Assembly (NCBI GenBank): GCA_963847665.1
Contig: CAWKAO010000002.1
Coordinates: 620,001-684,000, forward strand
DNA from: CAWKAO01 sp963847665
GTDB lineage: Bacteria > Actinomycetota > Humimicrobiia > Humimicrobiales > Humimicrobiaceae
DNA: 64,000 nucleotides
Direction: 5' to 3'
Of the stretch, positions 8,788 to 19,578 are shown piece by piece. How positions within the stretch are numbered: position 1 is the stretch's first letter; every line of letters starts with the position of its first letter. The position numbers and the translations under genes were made by a program. The notes beneath the pieces were generated by a model. It did not search any database and had not been told where the DNA came from. It worked only from the letters and a program-made list of their open reading frames with translations.

Positions 8788-9594
8788 TCACAAAACTGCA
8801 CCTTTAAGTGCGTTAGAACATATGCATTTTCTGGTTTCCGGAACTTTTGGTATTGCTTTAAATAAAAGATCTTTTAACTTCTCATTGTTTTCATTAAAAA
8901 TCCTTACAACTTCCTGATTGGTCACAGGTTTTATATCATTGTTTCCTTCAAGACCAGCATCATAATCAGTTATAAGCGAGATATTTACATAACATATCTC
9001 AAGTTCTCTGGCTAAGGCGACTTCTGGATACTGGGTCATATTAATTACTTCCCATCCATGGCTGCCAAACCACCTGCTTTCTGCTCTGGTAGAAAACCTT
9101 GGCCCCTGTATTATTACTACGGTCCCGGTGGGGTGATGGTTTATTCTCAAATGTTTCGCTGAATCTATCACGATCCTTCTCAGGTCAGGACAGTACGGTT
9201 CGGCAGTTGAGATATGAGTGGTGATAGGACCGTCATAAAAAGTATCCTTCCTGCACCTGGTCCTGTCTATAAACTGGTCGCATATTACAAAATCTCCAGG
9301 TTTGATTTCAGGTTGCAGGCTTCCGGCAGCACATGGCCCGAATATCTGCTTTACGCCAAGCTCCTTCATAGCATAAAGATTGGCCCTATAATTTATCATA
9401 TGGGGCGGGATAGTATGCTTTCTTCCATGCCTTGGCAGAAATGCGATTTTTAGTCCTTCGAGCTCACCGACGATTATACTGTCAGATGGGTCCCCGTATT
9501 TAGTCTTTATATTGATCTCTTTTTTAGCTTTTAAAAAATTATAAAACCCAGAACCACCAAAAACCCCTATATCAGCACTTTCATTTTTTTGCAT
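8788..9594 (-). CDS. mtnP: S-methyl-5'-thioadenosine phosphorylase family protein
   Basis: A 268-residue purine nucleoside phosphorylase of the MTAP type, which cleaves methylthioadenosine with phosphate to adenine and methylthioribose-1-phosphate. Visible motifs: GVFGGSGFYNFL, FLPRHGRKHTIPPHMINYRA, FGPCAAGSLQPEIKPGDFV, QGPRFSTRAESRWF and NMTQYPEVALARE, covering phosphate and base-binding sites. The ATG at 9594 lies a short way downstream of a PfkB-type kinase gene. Substrate preference for methylthioadenosine versus inosine or guanosine cannot be settled from sequence reading alone. Confidence 0.92.
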   Translation of the reverse strand: MQKNESADIGVFGGSGFYNFLKAKKEINIKTKYGDPSDSIIVGELEGLKIAFLPRHGRKHTIPPHMINYRANLYAMKELGVKQIFGPCAAGSLQPEIKPGDFVICDQFIDRTRCRKDTFYDGPITTHISTAEPYCPDLRRIVIDSAKHLRINHHPTGTVVIIQGPRFSTRAESRWFGSHGWEVINMTQYPEVALARELEICYVNISLITDYDAGLEGNNDIKPVTNQEVVRIFNENNEKLKDLLFKAIPKVPETRKCICSNALKGAVL

Positions 9595-9626
9595 TTTTAA
9601 CCCTTCTTAAAAATATTAAATAATAT

Positions 9627-10619
9627 CTAAAAACTGTATTGTGAAAGTAGTTCCAGAAGCGGCATTTCCGGCCTTGCTCCAAAATGCGTAAGTATTTCTG
9701 AAGCAATAATGCTGCCCATCATACCGCAGGCATAAAGATCCCTGCCGTTTAAAAAGCCATTTAGAAAGCCTGCAGCGTACATATCACCCGCTCCGGTGCT
9801 GTCAAGGACAATTGTACTTACAGAAGGTACCCTGATGATATCATTACCTGATATGATTGCTGATCCTTTCTCTGACAGCGTGACACCAGAAGTGAGTTTT
9901 TTTATTTTACTTAACCTTTTTAAGGCAATATCAATATCATCAATCTCAAAAAGGGCCATGGCTTCTTTCTCGTTGGCAAAAAGTAGATCGACTTGGTTTA
10001 AAGTTTTTTTAAATTCTTTCAGGTGTCTTTTAACGCAGAGATAATCGGAAAGATTTATCGCTGACTTAATATTTTTTTCTCTTGCAATATTAAAAACTTT
10101 ATCTATAGAGTCCCTGGCAGTTTCCTGGTCCCAGAGATAGCCTTCGATATAAACCATCTCTGATTCTTCCATCAATTTCTCGTCAATATCCTCCGGTCCT
10201 AACATTCCTGCTACTCCAAGACAGGTATTCATGGTCCTCTGGGAATCCGGGGTCGTCAGTACTATACAGCTTCCCGTTGAGAGATCTGTGACTTTTGCTT
10301 TTTCTGTATTATAAAGGACACCAATTTTTTTTAATTCCTTTTCAAACTCGTTACCCAGATCATCATCATTGACCTTACCGATAAATGCGACCTTATTTTT
10401 GAGGAGCGCTAAAGCAGCAATAGTATTGGCTACAGAACCGCCAGATAATATTTTTTTCACCTTGATCCGTGAATTTAGGTCTGCAGACTCTTCCTCGCAG
10501 ACAAGTCGCATGGATCCTTTTTCAATATTACATGAGAGCAGGAATTCCTCACCCACATCGGCAATAATATCTACAATGGCATTACCTATGCCCACTACTT
10601 TGATTTTCTTTTCAGGCAT
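9627..10619 (-). CDS. PfkB-family sugar/nucleoside kinase (adenosine-kinase-like)
   Basis: A 330-residue ribokinase-fold protein. The N-terminal GIGNAIVDIIADVGEEFL and SGGSVANTIAALALL, with the C-terminal PfkB signature DSTGAGDMYAAGFLNGFL containing the catalytic Asp, place it in the branch annotated as adenosine kinase or related sugar kinases. It is the first gene of the run kinase-mtnP-glxK-purC-comB; its neighbour releases adenine from methylthioadenosine, so a nucleoside or ribose-derivative substrate is a reasonable inference. The exact substrate is not determined. Confidence 0.85.
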   Translation of the reverse strand: MPEKKIKVVGIGNAIVDIIADVGEEFLLSCNIEKGSMRLVCEEESADLNSRIKVKKILSGGSVANTIAALALLKNKVAFIGKVNDDDLGNEFEKELKKIGVLYNTEKAKVTDLSTGSCIVLTTPDSQRTMNTCLGVAGMLGPEDIDEKLMEESEMVYIEGYLWDQETARDSIDKVFNIAREKNIKSAINLSDYLCVKRHLKEFKKTLNQVDLLFANEKEAMALFEIDDIDIALKRLSKIKKLTSGVTLSEKGSAIISGNDIIRVPSVSTIVLDSTGAGDMYAAGFLNGFLNGRDLYACGMMGSIIASEILTHFGARPEMPLLELLSQYSF

Positions 10620-10740
10620 TTTTAAAAATGACAGTTAATGAATTTTTATAAAAAGATATTTTAAGGTTTTTATTCTATTTTTTCAAACAACAAATACTGT
10701 TAAAATAAATAAAAGTCATTTTTATTTTGAGAGGGAGATA

Positions 10741-11139
10741 ATGGTAACTACCATAAGCATCGAAAGCAGTGAAAGAACTGAGTTAATAGATATAACTGCA
10801 AAAATAGAAAAGATCATTAAAAAAAACAATATAAATGAAGGTATGTGTTATTTGCATGTCCCCCACACTACGGCAGGCATCACAATAAATGAAAATGCCG
10901 ACCCGGATGTTTCCTATGACATAAAAAATAAAATGGACACCATCATTGCAAGGGATGACAATTACACCCACCTCGAAGGCAATTCTGATGGTCATATTAA
11001 ATCAAGTCTCTTTGGACCGACTTTAAATCTTATTATAGAGAACGGAAATATATTGCTCGGACGTTGGCAATGTATCTATTTTTGTGAATTTGATGGTCCA
11101 AGAAACAGAAACATATGGGTGAAGATAATCAGCTGTTAA
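10741..11139 (+). CDS. yjbQ: YjbQ/UPF0047 family protein
   Basis: A 132-residue protein with the UPF0047 core: HVPHTTAGITINENADPDV, then HLEGNSDGHIKSSLFGP, LGRWQCIYFCEFDGPR. Members are small trimeric proteins annotated as secondary thiamine-phosphate synthases because some complement thiamine mutants; the natural role is uncertain. The ATG at 10741 follows a strong purine-rich site (GAGAGGGAGATA). It reads away from the kinase-mtnP group and lies 29 bases before rarA, so the two may be co-transcribed. Confidence 0.9.
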   Translation: MVTTISIESSERTELIDITAKIEKIIKKNNINEGMCYLHVPHTTAGITINENADPDVSYDIKNKMDTIIARDDNYTHLEGNSDGHIKSSLFGPTLNLIIENGNILLGRWQCIYFCEFDGPRNRNIWVKIISC

Positions 11140-11168
11140 AGAATATATCTTATCAATAAAGATAGGTC

Positions 11169-12548
11169 TTGGATAATATGACTTTATTTGAAAATAATAT
11201 TAATAATTCAGTTAAAGACCCTGATAGTGTTCCACTTGCTGACAGGATGAGGCCCGATACTATTGAGGGTTTTGTGGGACAAGCACATCTTGTCGGTCCT
11301 GGAAAGATCCTAAGACAGATGATAGAAGAAGACAGGATATTTTCTATGATATTCTGGGGACCCCCGGGTTGTGGGAAAACAACTCTTGCAAAGATAATAG
11401 CAAAGAGGACAAGAAGCAGGTTTGTATCATATTCTGCTGTCGTGGCAGGAATAAAGCAGATAAAGGAAGTCATGGAAATAGCTCAATATGAAAAAAAGAC
11501 CCATGGCAAGCAAACAGTATTGTTCATAGACGAAATACACAGGTTTAATAAGGCTCAGCAGGATGCATTTCTTCCTTATGTGGAAGACGGCACAATAATA
11601 CTCATAGGAGCGACAACAGAAAACCCATCTTTTGAGATCATTTCAGCGCTTCTCTCCAGGTGTAAGGTTTTTATTTTAAATAAATTATCAAATGAAGAAA
11701 TAGCATCTCTTCTGTCCAGGGCTTTATCGGACGATATAAATGGTTTTGGGGGCAAAAATATAAAAATCAATAAGAAGACTACGGATCTTATAGCAGAATT
11801 TTCCGACGGTGACACAAGAATAGCCTATAACATCCTTGAGATGGCAGTAAATAGCTTGGGTGGTAATGCTGGCGAAAAAGAGAAAGTCCTATTGACAATA
11901 GATACTCCTGTCATTGAAAACATCATACAGAAAAAAATGCTATTATACGATAAAAATGGAGAAGAACATTTTAATCTTATTTCAGCATTACATAAAAGTC
12001 TGAGGGGAAGCGATCCTGATGCTGCAGCCTACTGGATCATAAGAATGATCGAAGGAGGTGAGGACCCACTTTATATCCTCAGGAGGATGGTCCGTTTTGC
12101 CTCTGAAGATATAGGGCTCGCGGATCCCAGCGCCCTGAATATAACAGTATCAGCAAAAAATGCCTTTGAATTTATTGGTCCCCCGGAAGGTTACCTTGCC
12201 ATTCTTGAAGCTGCTGTATATCTTGCGCTTGCTCCAAAAAGCAATTCATTATATAAAGCATATAAAAATATCGAATACGACATCGACCATCACCAGGCGC
12301 TGCCTGTCCCTCTTCACATCAGGAATGCACCTACTAGATTGATGAAAGAAGCAGGTTATTCAAAGGGATACAAATATCCACATGACTATGAAGATGCGAT
12401 AGTATCCCAGTCATACCTGCCCGATAATCTTAAAAACAGGAAATATTACGATCCAGTGGAAAGAGGCTTTGAAAAGGAATTAAAAGAAAGGCTTAAAAAG
12501 ATATCGGAATACAAAAAACGTCTTGAGGGACCTGAAAAGAGTAAATAA
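11169..12548 (+). CDS. rarA: Replication-associated recombination protein A (RarA/MgsA AAA+ ATPase)
   Basis: A 459-residue AAA+ ATPase related to clamp-loader subunits that acts at stalled replication forks. Early PLADRMRPDTIEGFVGQ, Walker A GPPGCGKTTLAKI (residues about 65-78), Walker B LFIDEIHRFNK and sensor ATTENPSFE are present, followed by the RarA C-terminal region (DPDAAAYWIIRMIEGGEDP, HHQALPVPLHIRNAPTRLM). Length is typical. The frame can start at TTG 11169 or ATG 11178; neither has a strong Shine-Dalgarno site, so the start is uncertain by three residues. Confidence 0.95.
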   Translation: MDNMTLFENNINNSVKDPDSVPLADRMRPDTIEGFVGQAHLVGPGKILRQMIEEDRIFSMIFWGPPGCGKTTLAKIIAKRTRSRFVSYSAVVAGIKQIKEVMEIAQYEKKTHGKQTVLFIDEIHRFNKAQQDAFLPYVEDGTIILIGATTENPSFEIISALLSRCKVFILNKLSNEEIASLLSRALSDDINGFGGKNIKINKKTTDLIAEFSDGDTRIAYNILEMAVNSLGGNAGEKEKVLLTIDTPVIENIIQKKMLLYDKNGEEHFNLISALHKSLRGSDPDAAAYWIIRMIEGGEDPLYILRRMVRFASEDIGLADPSALNITVSAKNAFEFIGPPEGYLAILEAAVYLALAPKSNSLYKAYKNIEYDIDHHQALPVPLHIRNAPTRLMKEAGYSKGYKYPHDYEDAIVSQSYLPDNLKNRKYYDPVERGFEKELKERLKKISEYKKRLEGPEKSK

Positions 12549-12579
12549 GATCATACAAAGAATATGTCCATGTCATTAT

Positions 12580-13599
12580 TTACTTATGTATCAGCAGCTC
12601 CGCTATCTGGATTGCATTTAAAGCAGCACCTTTTCTCAGCTGGTCACCGACTGCCCAGAGGCAAATACCATTATTTATCGTATAATCTTCCCTTATCCTG
12701 CCGACAAATACATCGTCTTTTCCGGATGAATCAAGTGGTGTCGGGTAGATCGCCTTCCTGAAATCATCTTTTACTGTGACCCCTTTTGCTTTCTTAAATG
12801 AGGCAAATATCTCATCGATATTTACTTTTTCCAACGTTTCAAGGCTTATGGATTCCGCATGTGATGTAAAGACAGGGACCCTTACTGTTGTCGCAGAGAC
12901 TCTTATTTCATCATCCCCAAAGATCTTCCTGGTCTCATCGTGCATTTTCATTTCCTCTTTTGTATAACCATTATCAAGAAAAACATCTATATGGGGTATG
13001 ACATTAAAAGCTATCTGCAGTGGAAAGATATTGCATTCCACAGTACTCTCTCTGTCACATATAATTTTTTTGCTCTGTCTTTCCAGTTCTACTATAGCTT
13101 TTGCACCAGCACCGGAAACTGCCTGGTAAGTCGATACGACAACTCTTTTGATCTTTGAAACATCATATATGGGTTTGATCGCAACAGACATTATAATGGT
13201 GGAACAATTTGGATTTGCAATTATTCCCTTATGCATCAATGCATCTTCCGGATTGACTTCAGGTACCACAAGAGGTATGCCTTCATCCATCCTGAAGGCA
13301 CTGCTGTTATCTATTACCACTGCACCAGCATCGACTGCATATCCTGCAAATTCTCTTGACCTTGATGCGCCCGCTGAAAAAAGTGCTATATCAATATCCT
13401 TAAAAGAATCTTTTCCAAGTTCCTTGACTTCAAATTCTTCACTTTTAAATAATATTTTTTTTCCTTTTGATCTCAGGGATGCAAGTGGAACAAGGTCTTT
13501 TACCGGAAAACCCCTTTCTTCCAGTATTGAGAGGAATACCTGTCCAACAGCCCCCGTAACACCTGCTATCGCTATTTTATATTCTTTCAAAATAGTCAC
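12580..13599 (-). CDS. asd: Aspartate-semialdehyde dehydrogenase
   Basis: A 339-residue NADPH-dependent enzyme that reduces aspartyl phosphate to aspartate semialdehyde for lysine, methionine and threonine synthesis. NAD-binding GVTGAVGQVFLSILEERGF, the segment DNSSAFRMDEGIPLVVPEVN and the catalytic cysteine motif ANPNCSTI are all visible; the C-terminal substrate-binding helix is intact (GALNAIQIAELL-like, here AALNAIQIAELL). It lies 71 bases downstream of the aspartate kinase on the same strand; the two catalyse consecutive steps and probably share a transcript that may begin at the PFOR gene. Confidence 0.95.
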   Translation of the reverse strand: MTILKEYKIAIAGVTGAVGQVFLSILEERGFPVKDLVPLASLRSKGKKILFKSEEFEVKELGKDSFKDIDIALFSAGASRSREFAGYAVDAGAVVIDNSSAFRMDEGIPLVVPEVNPEDALMHKGIIANPNCSTIIMSVAIKPIYDVSKIKRVVVSTYQAVSGAGAKAIVELERQSKKIICDRESTVECNIFPLQIAFNVIPHIDVFLDNGYTKEEMKMHDETRKIFGDDEIRVSATTVRVPVFTSHAESISLETLEKVNIDEIFASFKKAKGVTVKDDFRKAIYPTPLDSSGKDDVFVGRIREDYTINNGICLWAVGDQLRKGAALNAIQIAELLIHK

Positions 13600-13670
13600 T
13601 CCCCACTTAATTTTCCTCAGCTATTTATTCTTTTCATAATCACTGAGATTTTTAGAATTTAAAATGATTT

Positions 13671-14924
13671 TTAAAGGGTTATATCTCTATCCAGGTCAAA
13701 TCCCTGGTGAAGGGATCTGACAGCAAGTTTTATTTTCTCTCTTCTTATTACACACGAGATCCTGATAGGAGATGTACTTATCATTTCAATATTTATACCC
13801 TCATCAGACAATATAGAAAACATTTTTGCTGCAACACCTGAATGGGTCTGCATCCCAGCACCGACTATTGAGACTTTTCCCACTTCTTCGTCAATGTCGA
13901 TCTCTTTATATTCCATCTCTTCCCTTAGACCATTAAGCACTTCTTTTGCACCTTCCAGATCTTCATTTTTAACAGTGAAAGAAATAGTTGCAATATCTTT
14001 TTCACTTACATTCTGCACTATAAGATCCACATTTACATTTTTACTTGAAAATGCACTGAAAAGTTTTGCTGCTATTCCTGGTTTATCTGCAAGACCAAAA
14101 ATCGATACCTTTACCTGGTTTGTATCATAAGTGACTCCAGTTACTACAGGTCTTTCCATGTTCTCACCTTTCTTTGAAAAATCCATTACCCATGTCCCCT
14201 CATTATTATTAAAACTTGACCTGACATGTATGATCACATCATTCTTTTTTGCAAATTCCACTGCTCTCAGATGCAGCACTTTTGCTCCTGAAGAAGCAAG
14301 CTCAAGCATTTCATCATAAGAAAGTGAATCAATTTTTTTTGCTTCTGGGACAATATTCGGATCAGTAGTAAAAACACCGTCTACATCAGTATATATCTCA
14401 CAATATCTGGCATTAAGGGCTGCAGCAAGAGCAACTGCAGTAGTATCTGAACCACCTCTTCCAAGTGTTGTTATATCACCTTCAGAGGTAAATCCCTGAA
14501 AACCTGCAACAATTACGATATTGTCTTTGGCTATCTCTTTTAAAACTCTTGAACTCTTAACATTGAGTATTTTAGCATTTGAATACACATCATCAGTTAA
14601 TATTCCTGCCTGTATTCCGGTCAGCGATACACAGTTATAGCCTTTTGCCTTAAGCGCAATTGCAAGAAGAGATATGGAAACCTGTTCTCCAGTAGAAAGA
14701 AGCATATCCATTTCTCTTCTGTCAGGATTCTTTGTAATACCAATAGCAAGATCGATAAGTTCATCAGTAGTGTGTCCCATTGCTGAGACTACTACTACTA
14801 CATCTTTGCCAGAATTCTTTATCTTTGCTATGGTGCTGGCAACCTTCTTTATTTTTTCAGTATTTCCAACCGAAGTCCCGCCAAATTTCATTACTATAAT
14901 TTCTTTTTTTATTTTTATTGTCAT
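13671..14924 (-). CDS. lysC: Aspartate kinase with ACT regulatory domains
   Basis: A 417-residue enzyme that phosphorylates aspartate, the entry step of the aspartate amino-acid family. The kinase domain has VMKFGGTSVGNTEKIKKV at its start, GFQGFTSEGDITTLGRGGSD and the EIYTDVDGVFTTDP segment. The last roughly 150 residues hold two ACT domains (VSIFGLADKPGIAAKLFSAF; VSIVGAGMQTHSGVAAKMF), the usual site of feedback control by lysine or threonine. The ATG at 14924 begins 4 bases after the PFOR stop codon and lacks a strong Shine-Dalgarno site, so coupling to PFOR translation is likely. Confidence 0.95.
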   Translation of the reverse strand: MTIKIKKEIIVMKFGGTSVGNTEKIKKVASTIAKIKNSGKDVVVVVSAMGHTTDELIDLAIGITKNPDRREMDMLLSTGEQVSISLLAIALKAKGYNCVSLTGIQAGILTDDVYSNAKILNVKSSRVLKEIAKDNIVIVAGFQGFTSEGDITTLGRGGSDTTAVALAAALNARYCEIYTDVDGVFTTDPNIVPEAKKIDSLSYDEMLELASSGAKVLHLRAVEFAKKNDVIIHVRSSFNNNEGTWVMDFSKKGENMERPVVTGVTYDTNQVKVSIFGLADKPGIAAKLFSAFSSKNVNVDLIVQNVSEKDIATISFTVKNEDLEGAKEVLNGLREEMEYKEIDIDEEVGKVSIVGAGMQTHSGVAAKMFSILSDEGINIEMISTSPIRISCVIRREKIKLAVRSLHQGFDLDRDITL

Positions 14925-14928
14925 CGCT

Positions 14929-17900
14929 TTAAAAACAGCTGTTGTCTTCAGACATCCTTTTATACCTGTTATATTTTTCTTTTGCTTCTTCCTCTGCTTC
15001 TTTGAATAATTTCTCCGCTATTTCCGGGAATGTCTTTGTCAGTGAAGAATATCTGACCTCGCCCATCAGGAAATCCCTAAATGGTTCTTTTGGTTCTTTA
15101 GAATCAAGGATAAATGGATTTTTTCCTTCCTTTTTCAGATCAGGGTTATACCTGTAAAGATGCCAGTATCCTGAATCAACAGCCTGCTTTTCCCTTAACT
15201 GTGTATTTCCCATACCAGTTTTTATTCCATGATTTATACATGGTGCATAGGCTATTACAAGCGAAGGTCCCTTATAGGCTTCGGCTTCAGAGATAGCTTT
15301 TAATGTCTGGTTCATATTCGCACCCATTGCTATCTGAGCTACATAAATATATCCGTATGTCATCGCAATAAGTCCAAGGTCTTTTTTCTTGACCTTCTTT
15401 CCGGAAGCGGCAAACTTTGCTACTGAACCCTTAGGAGTAGCCTTTGAAGACTGTCCACCAGTATTTGAATAGACTTCTGTATCCATTACAAATATATTGA
15501 TATCCAGATTTGCTGCCAGTACATGGTCAAGTCCACCATAACCGATATCATATGCCCATCCGTCTCCACCAATGGACCATATTGATTTCTTTACCAGATA
15601 ATCCTTTAATTTAAGTATTTACCCTGAGTCCTCAGCTTTGTAGATCTTTTAGCTTCAAGGATAATATTTCAAGTACTTTACCAGACGCTATCTTGCTTGC
15701 TTCACTATCATTCTTTGAAGCTATCCATTCACTAAGTGCTTCTTTTACCGGTTGCTCTATACCAGTGCTCTGTAACTGCTAGCATAAGACTCTCAATCCT
15801 GTTCCTTATCTGCTTTACTGCCAAGTACCATTCCGAATCCGTATTCAGCATTATCTTCAAACAGTGAGTTTGCCCATGCAGGTCCCCTGCCCTTGCTGTT
15901 GACCGTATATGGAGTCGATGGTGCAGAACCACCCCATATCGATGAACATCCTGTTGCATTTGCAATTATCATCCTGTCACCAAAAAGCTGGGTTACAAGC
16001 TTTACATAAGGTGTTTCACCGCATCCTGCGCATGCACCTGAAAATTCAAATAAAGGTTTCTTAAACTGGCTTCCTTTAACAGTGTTCGGCGGTACATAGA
16101 TCTTCTTTATGGCTGATAGTCATTGCAAAATCCCACAGTTTCTTTCTGTTTTTCCTGGGAACTAAACGGTTTCATTATCAAGTGCTTTTTCTTTTGCAGG
16201 ACAGATATCTGCGCAATTACCACAGCCTGTACAGTCAAGATAGCTTATCTGTATCCTGTATTTTAAACCTTCAAGACCCTTTCCCTTTGGCATCCAGCGT
16301 CTCAAAATCTGTCGGCGCCTTTTTTGCTTCTTTTTCAACCAGTAAAAACGGCCTTATAACTGCATGCGGACATACATATGAACACTGATTACACTGTATA
16401 CAGTTATCTTTCTGCCATTCAGGCACATTTATTGCGATCCCCCTCTTTTCATATGCTGCAGTACCCTGCGGAAAAGAACCGTCTTCTGATCCTAAAAAAG
16501 CACTTACAGGAATACTGTCGCCTTCATGCCTGTTTACGACCCTGAGGATATTCTTGATAAAGTCAGGTTCCTGTGCTTCTGTTATATCAGCTATTTCTAC
16601 TGCATCTTTCCAGGAATCAGGTATTTCTACTTTTAAAATGCTCTTCTATCCCCCTGTCTATGGCCTGCTTAGTTCATCCTTACTATCTCCTCGCCTTTTG
16701 TACCATAAGTCTTTTCGATGGCTTTTTTCATGTATTTAACAGCATCATCCAGGGGTATCACTTTTGAAAGTTTAAAGAATGCTGCCTGCATTATCATATT
16801 TATCCTGTTTCCAAGACCTATCTCCTCGGCTATCTCTGTGGCATCTATGATATATAACTCTATATTATTTTCTGCAAATATTTCTTCATGGATGCAGGAA
16901 GCTTCTCATCAAGTTCTTCTGGCTTCCACTGACAGTTAAACAGGAATGTGCCGCCATCTTTTAAGTCCCTTAAGCATATCATACTGGTAGACATATGACT
17001 GTTTGTGGCATGCTGTAAAATCAGCGTTTATACAAGGTAGGTGGATTTTATAGGGTTTTTCCCAAACCTCAGATGCGAGATGGTGACCCCGCCTGATTTC
17101 TTGGAATCATATGCAAAATAGCCCTGTGCATACATATCGGTATTATCACCGATTATCTTGATCGCATTTTTATTGGCTCCGACGGTACCATCTGAGCCAA
17201 GACCCCAGAACTTACATCTTATGGTACCTTCAGGAGCGGTCTCTATCTCGTCCTTTATTTCCAGTGAAAGATGTGTCACATCATCATTTATACCGATTGT
17301 AAAACCGTCTTTTGGATCATTCTTTTTTAAGATTATCAAATACAGCCTTTATCTGGCTAGGAGTCGTATCCTTTGAGCTGAGTCCATACCTTCCGCCGAC
17401 TATTAAAGGTTTTTTATCCTGTATTATAGAATAGGGTTCTTAATATCCTCAATAATGGTTCCCCGATTGAGCCCAGGTTCTTTTGTCCTGTCAAGCACTG
17501 CTATTCTTTTTACTGATTCAGGCAGAGCTTCCATAAAATATCTTGCAGAGAACGGCCTGTAGAGTCTGACTTTTATAGCCCGACTTTTTCACCCTTCTTG
17601 ATTAAGGTATTCTACGGTCTCTTCTATGGTCTCAGTGACTGAACCCATAGCGATTATTATATTTTCGGCATCAGGTGCACCTAATAATCAAACGGTTGTA
17701 ATGCCTTCCTGTAAGCTTACTTATCTTGTCCATATAATCTGAGACTATACTGAGGGTACTGCATCATAAAATCTGTTCGGATGCTTCTCTTGCCTGGAAA
17801 AATATATCAGGGTTCTGGGCAGTACCTTTTGTTACGGATGTTCCGGATTGAGCGACCTCATCCTGAACTCTTAAGGGCTTCCATATCAGCAAGTCTTTTA

Positions 17901-18474
17901 AGATCTTCATATTCTATGACTTCTACCTTCTGTATCTCAGTGAGAGCTCCTGAAACCGTCAAAGAAGTGTACAAATGGCACACTTGATTTTATTGCAGAC
18001 AGATGGGCGATACCTGCCAGGTCCATTATCTCCTGGATGGAACCTGATGCCAGAAGTCCGAATCCTGTCTGCCTGACAGCCATCACATCAGAATGGTCCC
18101 CGAATATTGAAAGTGCATGTGTTGCTACCGACCTTGCGCTTACATGGAAGACACCGGGCAGTAGTTCTCCTGCGATCTTATACATATTCGGTACCATAAG
18201 AAGAAGTCCCTGTGATGCTGTAAAAGTGGAGGTAAGCGCCCCTGCTTAAGAGAGCCGTGTACCGCACCAGTCGCACCTCCTTCAGACTGGAGCTCGCTAC
18301 GAGTACTATCTGACCAAACATATTTTTTCTTCCATGAGCCGCCCATTCATCCAGATATTCTCCCATGGTCGAGGATGGTGTTATCGGATAGATCGCTGCT
18401 ACTTCTGTAAATGCATAAGCAATATGAGCAGCTGCCATATTGCCATCCATTGTCTTATTTTTCTTTTCATTCAC
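14929..18474 (-). pseudogene. nifJ: Pyruvate:ferredoxin (flavodoxin) oxidoreductase, NifJ type; frame broken by several small indels
   Basis: The whole gene can be followed on the minus strand but in several frames. Order: N-terminal pyruvate-binding part (MDGNMAAAHIAYAFTEVAA at about 18450; PNMYKIAGELLPGVFHVSA at about 18190), a central part (GTIRCKFWGLGSDGTVGA at about 17220), two [4Fe-4S] motifs (CIQCNQCSYVCP near 16390; CTGCGNCADICP near 16220) and the thiamine-diphosphate domain (YGGLDHVLAANLDIN; MDTEVYSNTGGQSSK at about 15486). Total span is 3546 bases, about 1180 codons, the normal length for this single-chain enzyme. The enzyme oxidises pyruvate to acetyl-CoA and reduces ferredoxin, marking anaerobic metabolism. 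Sequencing indels are more likely than decay because every domain is kept; real inactivation cannot be ruled out. Confidence 0.9.
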
Positions 18475-18637
18475 TGATTTCCCCTTTAGTGATCAGAATC
18501 CAAATATTTTTAAAACCTGAAATCCCTAAAGACAATATCTATGAATTGCACTAAAAATAAACCAATAAATTATATCACAATCATTTAATATTTTAAATAA
18601 TATAAATTGCATTTGTGTTTAGGGAGAGACAAGTATT

Positions 18638-19236
18638 TCAGAATTCTTTTCGGTCAGAAATAGCCCTTCCGATAGTTATCTCATCGGCATATTCTAGATT
18701 CCCGCCTACAGGAAGACCACTGGCAAGCATGGTGGCTTTTACTCCAGGAGGGTTAAGCATTTTTTTTATATAGATAGCAGTACTTTCACCTTCTACAGTG
18801 GGGTTAAGCGCGATGATCACTTCTCTATACTCCCTTCTCTTGACCCTTCCGATAAGTCCGGGTATCCTTAGCTCTTCAGGGCCTATATTGTCAATTGGAG
18901 AAAGAAGTCCGCCAAGGACATGATAAAGCCCCTGATAACGGCCGGTCCTTTCGATTATTATAAGGTCGCCTACTTCTTCGACAATACATATCTTTTTCTT
19001 GTCCCTTGAGGCATCCCTGCATATATGGCATATCTCCTCCTCTGCAAGGTTCCTGCAGATGCTGCAGAACCTTACTTTTCCTTCATCTCTATAAGGGCAC
19101 GGGCGAATTCCTCAATATCCCTGGTCGTCTGTTTCAAAAGGTGATAGACTATCCTCCTGGCAGACTTTGGACCTATGGCAGGAAGTCTCCTGAACTCATT
19201 TATTAAGTTTTCTACGCTTTTTATGTATAGAGGCAT
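18638..19236 (-). pseudogene. recR: Recombination protein RecR, one-base frameshift
   Basis: Starting at ATG 19236 the protein begins MPLYIKSVENLINEFRRLP, with the helix-hairpin-helix AIGPKSARRIVYHLL. The frame breaks near 19090, just before the zinc finger; in the adjacent frame it continues as VRFCSICRNLAEEEICHIC, the Toprim domain (ICIVEEVGDLIIIERTGRY, LGGLLSPIDNIGPEELRI) and PGVKATMLASGLPVGG to the stop at 18638. The span is 599 bases, one short of 200 codons. RecR works with RecF/RecO in loading RecA. It is downstream of ybaB and dnaX, the classical order. Probably a functional gene with a base missing from the consensus. Confidence 0.9.
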
Positions 19237-19261
19237 ATATCAAGAATCATTTCTTGTCCGA

Positions 19262-19575
19262 TTAAAACATACCCGGTATACTCATCCCACCGGTAAGACC
19301 CGACATCTTGTTTTTGGCTTCTTCCTTAGACTGCTTTAGGGCATCATTTACGGCAACCAATACCATATCCTCAACCATCTCAGGTCGTCTGCATCTATCA
19401 TCCCGGAATCAAGTTTTATCTCCAGGATCTCCTGTTCTCCATTTACCCTGGCCTTTACTGCCCCACCTCCTGCTGAAGCCTCGAATTCCATATTCTTGAG
19501 TTCTTCCTGGACTTCAAGCATTTTTTTCTGCATCATCTTGGCCTGCTTCATCATCTGCTGCATGTTAAAACCCAA
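19262..19575 (-). pseudogene. ybaB: YbaB/EbfC nucleoid-associated protein, one-base frameshift
   Basis: A TTG at 19575, preceded by AAGGAG at 6-base spacing, starts a Met-rich N-terminus (MQQMMKQAKMMQKKMLEVQ) and the core FEASAGGGAVKARVNGEQE typical of YbaB/EbfC DNA-binding proteins. The frame breaks near 19380 where one base appears to be missing; in the corrected frame it continues MVEDMVLVAVNDALKQS and ends MSIPGMF at 19262. Span 314 bases, one short of 105 codons. The dnaX stop codon lies inside the ribosome binding site, so the genes are coupled, as in most bacteria. Confidence 0.88.
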
Positions 19576-19578
19576 TTT

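Noticed and set aside
15732..17376. Several short open frames on both strands in the PFOR region
   Set aside because: They are pieces or shadows of the frameshifted nifJ gene; domain order on the minus strand explains the whole 3.5 kb.
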